A DNA stretch of 64,000 nucleotides. Origin: Armigeres subalbatus. Its lineage: Eukaryota > Arthropoda > Insecta > Diptera > Culicidae. Positions within the stretch are counted from its first letter, which is position 1; each line of letters opens with the position of its first letter. A program made the position numbers and the translations under genes. Below the pieces are notes generated by a model. It saw nothing but the letters and a program-made list of their open reading frames with translations. It had not been told where the DNA came from and did not search any database. The stretch is from positions 107,795,935-107,859,934 of the forward strand of contig NC_085139.1 in the NCBI RefSeq assembly GCF_024139115.2. The letters run 5' to 3'. This document shows, in pieces, positions 20,601-29,600 of the stretch.

Positions 20601-23600
20601 CGTTCTGTTCCAAGCTGATAACTTGAGCCCATCAATGTAGCGCTTGAGGCGGCATACCGTACCATCGGTTCGATCGAAACCGGGCAGTTGGTTCACGTAA
20701 ACCTCTTCTTCTAGGTCGGCATACAGGTAGGCACTCCTTATATCCAGATGCTTAACTAGTTTTTGTTGATGGCTGGCCAAAACGAGGATGGTCCGAAGGG
20801 TCGTTTGGCGAACGACAGGGGCGAAGACCTCGTCATAGTCTTGACCGAATTTTTGGGAAAATCCCTGCGCGACAAGTCTCGCTTTGTGCCGCACCACCTG
20901 TCCGGTCTCGTCTTCCTTCTTTTTATAGGTCCATTTGCAGCCTACCGGTTTGCGCCCAGGAGGTAAGGTGACGAGCTCCCAGGTACCGGTTTCTTGAAGA
21001 GCTTCAATCTCCTCCTGCATTGCTGCCTGCCAAACCGCCGCTTCGGTACCATCGATCGCTTCGGAATAGGATTGCGGTTTATCTGCGGCATGTTTTGTTA
21101 CGCTGACGTCACGAACCGCTGTGGTGGAATGCCCTTTGTTGGACGCGCAGAACGTCTCGGTTCACCACGATGCAATGACTCCGTGTCGCTGAATCCTTCA
21201 AATTGACTCTCTGTTTGATCCGAATCGTCATCCGCTGTGTCGTAGCTTTCAGCATCTTCCGTAACGAATTGAGCTTCGGGCAACGCTTCAAGTTGGGCCA
21301 CTAGTCATTTTGACGTAGGTCACTTAAGAAACCGGTTTTCATATGTGACCTACGTCAAAATGAACTTCTTCGCCTTCCTTTGCTCTGCTAGAGTTCTTAA
21401 CAACGTCGGTTGGATTTCTCTCCTCGTCTTCCTCGATGAATTTGGCGTCCCGACTAATGTAGACTTTTCGAGTGGTTTTGTCTAAAAAGGGATAAGCTTT
21501 ATGCTCAGAAGAGTAGCCCACGAATGTCAGCTTTTGTGCTTTCTTGCAGCCAAAAATTTTGAAGTGAAACCTTTGGTTTCACGCCGGTCCAAAGCTCAAA
21601 TGGTGTGAGGTCGAGGGACTTGGTTGGCAAAATGTTCTGGAGATAAACAGCCGTGTTTAGAGCTTCTGCCCAGAAGCGTTGTTCCAACTGTGCATCAAAA
21701 AGCATGCACCGCACCATTTCGATGAGCGACCGGTTTTTTCGCTCCGCCACACCATTTTGTTGTGGGCTAACCGGCAGTGAACTGAGCCGATATTCCCTCT
21801 CGCCTATAGAATGCTCGTAATTGCTTACCGCTGTACTCGCCACCCTGGTCCGTTTCTTACACAGGTGCATGAAGTAAGTTTTTTCCGTTGAAATACTCAG
21901 ACCGATACGTTCACTCCATTTCTCAAGTAACTTTGCAGCTTTTTGAAGATTTCTTCTAACAGTTTAAGGGTTTGAGCCGGACGCAACTAAGATGACATCG
22001 TCGGCGTACACAAACATTTCCGCTCCTTGAAGTACGTATTCGAAGATTGACTCCATTAACACAAGAAAAAGGGTTACGGATAGTATGGATCCCTGCGGAA
22101 CTCCTTTCTGTTGTACACGTTTTGATGAAAGCTTGTCGCCTACTGCTACCCGGAAACAACGATCAGTCAGGAAGTTCTGAACATATTTCAACATTCTTCC
22201 TTAAAACCCCCAAAACCCCAAATTGTAATATGAGTTGATTTTCTTCCTAGTTTACCGGATGATCTAGGTATGCTGATCTCCGCTGCTTCGATTAATTTTT
22301 GGGTGAATTCTTTTACTGTTAGCGTCCTGTATCTCGGTATACTTTCTAGGATTGCATCCTCAAACTCGCTCCAATTAGCGTTTTCGTGTAACCACTTTAT
22401 TCGTCGGCGTATTGGTGATGTCATCGGACCAGTTCTCAACAGTACAGGGTAATGATTACTCGTTCTGGTGTCGTCGTCTACTTTCCATTGATATTTACCA
22501 GCAATTTATGGTGATGCGATGGACAGATCTAGTGCCGATGTTGTTCCGGTACGAGGGTCTAATCTGGTGTGTTCCCCTGTATTTAATAGCACAAGTTCGT
22601 TGTTCGTTATAAATTCCTCTAAAATAGCTCCGTTTGAGTCTCGTTTAGCGCTCCCCCACATTGGACTGTGACAGTTGAAGTCTCCTGCTAATACGAATGG
22701 AGTTGGTATCTCACTCAGCAATTTCCCTAGTTCTTCTCTCAAGGTTTGAGGTGGCGTATGACACGGAATGTACACGCTAGCGTAGGTGGCTGAAATAGGG
22801 TATACGACTTGTACCGCTACTATTTGCAGTGGTGTTTGTCGAAAACCACTGTAGCTTGCTTTTGTACGAGAGACGGGACAGAAAGCAGGTTCATCGATAG
22901 ACTAGGGACGTAAAGTGCGTTGCTTAAGTTCATTTCACGACGATGTCCAAGCTCGTCGACGCAACATCCTTCACCGCTTGTTTTCCATCCGCCAGGTTGA
23001 CAAATTCGACATAACTTTCTCTTATCTTCCAGAAGAACTTTTGTTCCGCTACGGCACGCCGTTTTTATTTACAAGGGAGAATGCTTTTCCACACTAACCC
23101 AGCACACGTGCATTGTAGTTGCCAAACTGTGTACTGGAGTGTCGGACTCGACGAACGGTATGCTGTGTCGCACCGGAATCGACCACCCACGGCTTGCCAG
23201 CTACCGTTACTCCTCCCGCGGTAAACGCGAACGAAACTGTTTCCTTTTTCCTATTGGGTTTTTCTTGTTTAGGTTCCTTTTCCGAATCACGGGCGAATTT
23301 CCGGCATTCCTTTTGTGTATGCTCCGGTTTTCTGCAAAAATAACAATCGACGGGCCTTTTTTTCTTCTTATTATTGTGACAGGATCGCAGTGCCGAGTTT
23401 GATCCAGCACCTTGCCGTTTTGCTGAATCGTCCATAAGCTTCCTTTTGACTAGCTCTAATGTTAGGTCGTCGTCCGATCGGCTTTCAAGGGCAGATGTGA
23501 GGGTGTCATACGAGGAGGGAAGGCTTCTCAAAATCATCCCGACAGTGAGATTCTCTTCGAGTTCCTGCCCCGCATTTGCCAAACGAGAGAACAATTCTTC

Positions 23601-26600
23601 CATTTCGAATAAGTGCTCCGCCATGTCATCGCCGTTGGCGAAGCGCTTGTCGCAAATCTGTTTTAAAAGTGACACTTTTGAAGTTAAGCTCGTCTTCTGG
23701 TGATGATTTTGCAGCGCCGCCCAGGCTTCATTGGCTGTATTGGAGGCACGACTCAGACCGTGCTGATTGTCCTCGTTCAGTAATCCGATCGTGGCTCTTG
23801 CCTTCGCATCACCTTTGTCCCACTCGTCGTTTTCTTCTTCTTTTGGCTTCACACCATGGTGGCCTGGTAAACCAATTGAACTCAACTTCCGGAGAATTTG
23901 GAGACCCTAGAACATCTGCATTGGATTTATTTGAATGGTAAAGCATTCACAATGGCTCTAAGGGCTAAGAACACGCTGGGTTGCGTGTCGGTATGATGCC
24001 AGGCGTAATTGTCCGGGTAGACCAATTGAACTCAACTTCCGAACAATTTAAAGATCCTAGAACAGCGGTTCTTAACATTTTTCTTTAGAGGTACCCCTTC
24101 GAACTTTTGCATTTACTGAGGTACCCACTATTTTTCCGCTGTTAATAAAGCCTCTTGAAAGAAAAATTCTAAGCCTCTTGTAAGGAGACTTTCAAGCCTC
24201 CTTAAAAGTGGCTTCCGAGTGCATCAAAAAAGGCTTCTGGCATCTTTAAAGGTGGCTCCCAAGCCTCTTGAAAGGAGGCTCCCAAGCCTAAAGGAGGGTC
24301 CCAAGCCTCTTGAAAGGAGGGTCCCAAGCCTCTTGAAAGGAGGCTCCCAAGCCTCTTGAAAGGAGGTTCCCAAGCCTCTTGAAAGGAGGCTCCCAAGCCT
24401 CTTGAAAGGAGGCTCCCAAGCCTCTTGAAAGGAGGCTCCCAAGCCTCTTGAAAGGAGGCTCCCAAGCCTCTTGAAAGGAGGCTCCCAAGCCTCTTGAAAG
24501 GAGGCTCCCAAGCCTCTTGAAAGGAGGCTCCCAAGCCTCTTGAAAGGAGGCTCCCAAGCCTCTTGAAAGGAGGCTCCCAAGCCTCTTGAAAGGAGGCTCC
24601 CAAGCCTCTTGAAAGGAGGCTCCCAAGCCTCTTGAAAGGAGGCTCCCAAGCCTCTTGAAAGGAGGCTCCCAAGCCTCTTGAAAGGAGGCTCCCAAGCCTC
24701 TTGAAGGAGGCTTCCGAGCCTCTTGAAAGGAGGCTCCCAAGCCCTCTTGAAAGGAGGCTCCCAAGCCCTCTTGAAAGGAGGCTCCCAAGCCCTCTTGAAA
24801 GGAGGCTCCCAAGCCCTCTTGAAAGGAGGCTCCCAAGCCTCTTGAAAGGAGGCTCCCAAGCCTCTTGAAAGGAGGCTCCCAAGCCTCTTGAAAGGAGGCT
24901 CCCAAGCCTCTTGAAAGGAGGCTCCCAAGCCTCTTGAAAGGAGGCTCCCAAGCCTCTTGAAAGGAGGCTCCCAAGCCTCTTGAAAGGAGGCTCCCAAGCC
25001 TCTTGAAAGGAGGCTCCCAAGCCTCTTGAAAGGAGGCTCCCAAGCCTCTTGAAAGGAGGCTCCCAAGCCTCTTGAAAGGAGGCTCCCAAGCCTCTTGAAA
25101 GGAGGCTCCCAAGCCTCTTGAAAGGAGGCTCCCAAGCCTCTTGAAAGGAGGCTCCCAAGCCTCTTGAAAGGAGGCTCCCAAGCCTCTTGAAAGGAGGCTC
25201 CCAAGCCTCTTGAAAGGAGGCTCCCAAGCCTCTTGAAAGGAGGCTCCCAAGCCTCTTGAAAGGAGGCTCCCAAGCCTCTTGAAAGGAGGCTCCCAAGCCT
25301 CTTGAAAGGAGGCTCCCAAGCCTCTTGAAAGGAGGCTCCCAAGCCTCTTGAAAGGAGGCTCCCAAGCCTCTTGAAAGGAGGCTCCCAAGCCTCTTGAAAG
25401 GAGGCTCCCAAGCCTCTTGAAAGGAGGCTCCCAAGCCTCTTGAAAGGAGGCTCCCAAGCCTCTTGAAAGGAGCCAAGCCTCTTGAAAGGAGGCTCCCAAG
25501 CCTCTTGAAAGGAGGCTCCCAAGCCTCTTGAAAGGAGGCTCCCAAGCCTCTTGAAAGGAGGCTCCCAAGCCTCTTGAAAGGAGGCCCCCAAGCCTCTTGA
25601 AAGGAGGCTCCCAAGCCTCTTGAAAGGAGGCTCCCAAGCCTCTTGAAAGGAGGCTCCCAAGCCTCTTGAAAGGAGGCTCCCAAGCCTCTTGAAAGGAGGC
25701 TCCCAAGCCTCTTGAAAGGAGGCTCCCAAGCCTCTTGAAAGGAGGCTCCCAAGCCTCTTGAAAGGAGGCTCCCAAGCCTCTTGAAAGGAGGCTCCCAAGC
25801 CTCTTGAAAGGAGGCTCCCAAGCCTCTTGAAAGGAGGCTCCAAGCCTCTTGAAAGGAGGCTCCCAAGCCTCTTGAAAGGAGGCTCCCAAGCCTCTTGAAA
25901 GGAGGCTCCCAAGCCTCTTGAAAGGAGGCTCCCAAGCCTCTTGAAAGGAGGCTCCCAAGCCTCTTGAAAGGAGGCTCCAAGCCTCTTGAAAGGAGGCTCC
26001 CAAGCCTCTTGAAAGGAGGCTCCCAAGCCTCTTGAAAGGAGGCTCCCAAGCCTCTTGAAAGGAGGCTCCCAAGCCTCTTGAAAGGAGGCTCCCAAGCCTC
26101 TTGAAAGGAGGCTCCCAAGCCTCTTGAAAGGAGGCTCCCAAGCCTCTTGAAAGGAGGCTCCCAAGCCTCTTGGGCCCAAGCCTCTTGAAAGGAGGCTCCC
26201 AAGCCTCTTGAAAGGAGGCTCCCAAGCCTCTTGAAAGGAGGCTCCCAAGCCTCTTGAAAGGAGGCTCCCAAGCCTCTTGAAAGGAGGCTCCCAAGCCTCT
26301 TGAAAGGAGGCTCCCAAGCCTCTTGAAAGGAGGCTCCCAAGCCTCTTGAAAGGAGGCTCCCAAGCCTCTTGAAAGGAGGCTCCCAAGCCTCTTGAAAGGA
26401 GGCTCCCAAGCCTCTTGAAAGGAGGCTCCCAAGCCTCTTGAAAGGAGGCTCCCAAGCCTCTTGAAAGGAGGCTCCCAAGCCTCTTGAAAGGAGGCTCCCA
26501 AGCCTCTTGAAAGGAGGCTCCCAAGCCTCTTGAAAGGAGGCTCCCAAGCCTCTTGAAAGGAGGCTCCCAAGCCTCTTGAAAGGAGGCTCCCAAGCCTCTT

Positions 26601-29600
26601 GAAAGGAGGCTCCCAAGCCTCTTGAAAGGAGGCTCCCAAGCCTCTTGAAAGGAGGCTCCCAAGCCTCTGGAAAGGAGGCTCCCAAGCCTCTTGAAAGGAG
26701 GCTCCCAAGCCTCTTGAAAGGAGGCTCCCAAGCCTCTTGAAAGGAGGCTCCCAAGCCTCTTGAAAGGAGGCTCCCAAGCCTCTTGAAAGGAGGCTCCCAA
26801 GCCTCTTGAAAGGAGGCTCCCAAGCCTCTTGAATGGAGGCTCCCAAGCCTCTTGAAAGGAGGCTCCCAAGGCCTCTTGAAAGGAGGCTCCCAAGGCCTCT
26901 TGAAAGGAGGCTCCCCAGGCCTCTGGAAAGGCGGCTCCCAAGGCCTCTTGAAAGGAGGCTCCCAAGGCCTCTTGAAAGGAGGCTCCCAAGCCTCTTGAAA
27001 GGAGGCTCCCGAGCCTCTTGAAAAGAGGCTCCCGAGCCTCTTGAAGGAGGCTCCCGAGCCTCTTGAAAGGAGGCTCCCGAGCCTCTTGAAAGGAGGCTCC
27101 CGAGCCTCTTGAAAGGAGGCTCCCGAGCCTCTTGGAAGGGGGCCCCCAAGCCTCTTGAAAGGAGGCTCCCGAGCCTCTTGAAAGGAGGCTCCCAAGCCTC
27201 TTGAAAGGAGGCTCCCAAGGCCTCTTGAAAGGAGGCTCCCAAGCCTCTTGAAAGGAGGCTCCCAGAAGCCTCTTGAAAGGAGGCTCCCAAGCCTCTTGAA
27301 AGGAGGCTCCCAAGCCTCTTGAAAGGAGGCTCCCAAGCCTCTTGAAAGGAGGCTCCCAAGCCTCTTGAAAGGAGGCTCCCAAGCCTCTTGAAAGGAGGCT
27401 CCCAAGCCTCTTGAAAGGAGGCTCCCAAGCCTCTTGAAAGGAGGCTCCCAACCCTCTTGAAAGGAGGCTCCAAGCCTCTTAAACGGTGGCTCCCTAGCCT
27501 CTTGAAAGGAGGCTCCCAAGCCTCTTGAAAGGAGGCTGCAAGCCTCTTGAAAGGAGGCTACCAAGCCTCTTGAAAGGAGGCTACCAAGCCTCTTGAAAGG
27601 AGGCTACCAAGCCTCTTGAAAGGAGGCTACCAAGCCTCTTGAAAGGAGGCTACCAAGCCTCTTGAAAGGAGGCTACCAAGCCTCTTGAAAGGAGGCTACC
27701 AAGCCTCTTGAAAGGAGGCTACCAAGCCTCTTGAAAGGAGGCTACCAAGCCTCTTGAAAGGAGGCTCCCAAGCCTCTTGAAAGGAGACTCCAAAGTCTTT
27801 TGAAAGAAGGCTGTGCCGAAAAGAAGCGATTTTCAAAAAAAAAAGCGCCCCGATGGTGAAGCATTTCTTATGGGAGGTCAACAATAGGCGACAAAATTAG
27901 CCGTTCAATATTTGGCGGTTTCCCCTAGTTATGTATAATACTGAAACATTAATTTTCCCAGAAAAAAAAAATAAAATTGAAATATCAACTGCTCAAAATT
28001 AAACAATAAAATCAAAATTAGACCGGATGCAAAACTTACCGCTGCTGCGAATTGTGATGGTGGTAGGGGCTTGGCATCCTCCCCGCTCTTGTGATTATGC
28101 TCTTTGCCATTTGTAGATGTCACTATCACACCGTTATCGCGACAGAACAGTGCCGCCCGACAGGAACGATTCTTGAAGTGGACGCATCGCCAATACTCGC
28201 GCCCATTCTTCTTACGGACGATCAACCGATAGAAGTATTTCTTATGCTCGACCACGTTCCGTCCATAGTTTACTTCCGCCGGAGTGGTATTCTGGCCAGC
28301 TTTCGGAAGTGAACTGGAGCCTGGCTCTGGTTTTATAGATGTGGATGACGGAGGTCGACTTCCGCCACCGGGGATAATGTTCAGATAATCGTACAAGGGA
28401 TTTACCCGCGTTGGAACGACAGATTCCAGTTTCTTGGTGGATTCCCAGTTCGGGTCGTGATTATGACCCGCGTTGTTATTACCCTGTACGATACGATCGT
28501 CCGGCATGAGGAATATGATAGCACGGCAACTGCTGTTTGACCGACACTTCCAAGAAGAGCTACCGTCCTGGTTTCGATTGCGGATAGAATAGCGGAAGCC
28601 TTGGTAGAGCAGGGTCATCTGACCTCTTTGGTTTTTGAATAGACGATAGCTACGGCCTTTACCATCAGTGGACGACGGCGTTGATGTTTTAGCTGCGACC
28701 ATGGAGGAAGACACTTGTGGCACAGGTTGACCCGACGCCGTATGGTTGTGCTCTGATTCACTCAACATTTTCAGTTGCCCAGATGGGAGCATTTTAACAG
28801 CCACTCGGCAGCTGTCCACGTTACAGATCCAGATGATACAACCATCTGGAAGCTCTTTGATCTTACGATAGTGGAAACCTTCCCACTCGAGTGAGTCTCC
28901 GTTGCGTTTATAGCCGGATGGTTTACTGGGCTCACTGATAACTGGCGTCACCGGTTGCGGCGGTGGTGGCGGTGGTTTGGGAACACGTTCTATTTCCGGC
29001 GGCAAATCCACCAATGGGTGATGGTTATGCTTAATGGCATTCTCCTCCGGTGTACCATCGGCATGGATTACCACACCAGCCATGCAAGTGTTTCCACTCA
29101 TCGAGCACCGCCAAGATGTAGTGCCGTCAGGTTTTTCATAACGTTTGGACATACGATTGCCTTTGTGAATTAGGCATTCGTTGTTGCTCTTGTTGACACT
29201 GTAGTAGTAGTCCGGGTGCTTCACGGGAGGTGCTGGCGCCGGAGGTTCTTCCGGCTCGTCCTGAATTTCGTCGGCTGTCAGATCTGCAAAGAAAGGCAAT
29301 ATACATTATGTTTATTTCAATCGGCTTTTTTCGTTTTATGAATAAATGTCTTACCAACGTCAGAGCTTATCTCATACGATACATTCTGATTATAAGAAGT
29401 TTCACCTGTCTCACCATCATCGCGATCGGTTTTGTTGTGGTTGTGTCCGGCATTGATCACCTCGACGCGGCCATCCGTCGTCAAATTGACCGATGCCTTG
29501 CAGGTCTTTTTGTTCATCTGACACGCCCACAGAATGGAACCGTCAACCCGGTCCCGTATCTTGCAGTACCGATATCCTCGGTGGACCAAACTGTCTGTGT

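Noticed and set aside
24202..27564. Three overlapping minus-strand open frames of 1061-1120 codons
   Set aside because: They are translations of one 23-nt tandem unit in its three phases (EAWEPPFKRLGSLLSRGLGASFQ cycles). No splice, start context or domain supports a protein, and all lie in an intron.
24145..27800. CRISPR-like array
   Set aside because: There are no unique spacers between repeats and the genome is eukaryotic; it is a minisatellite.
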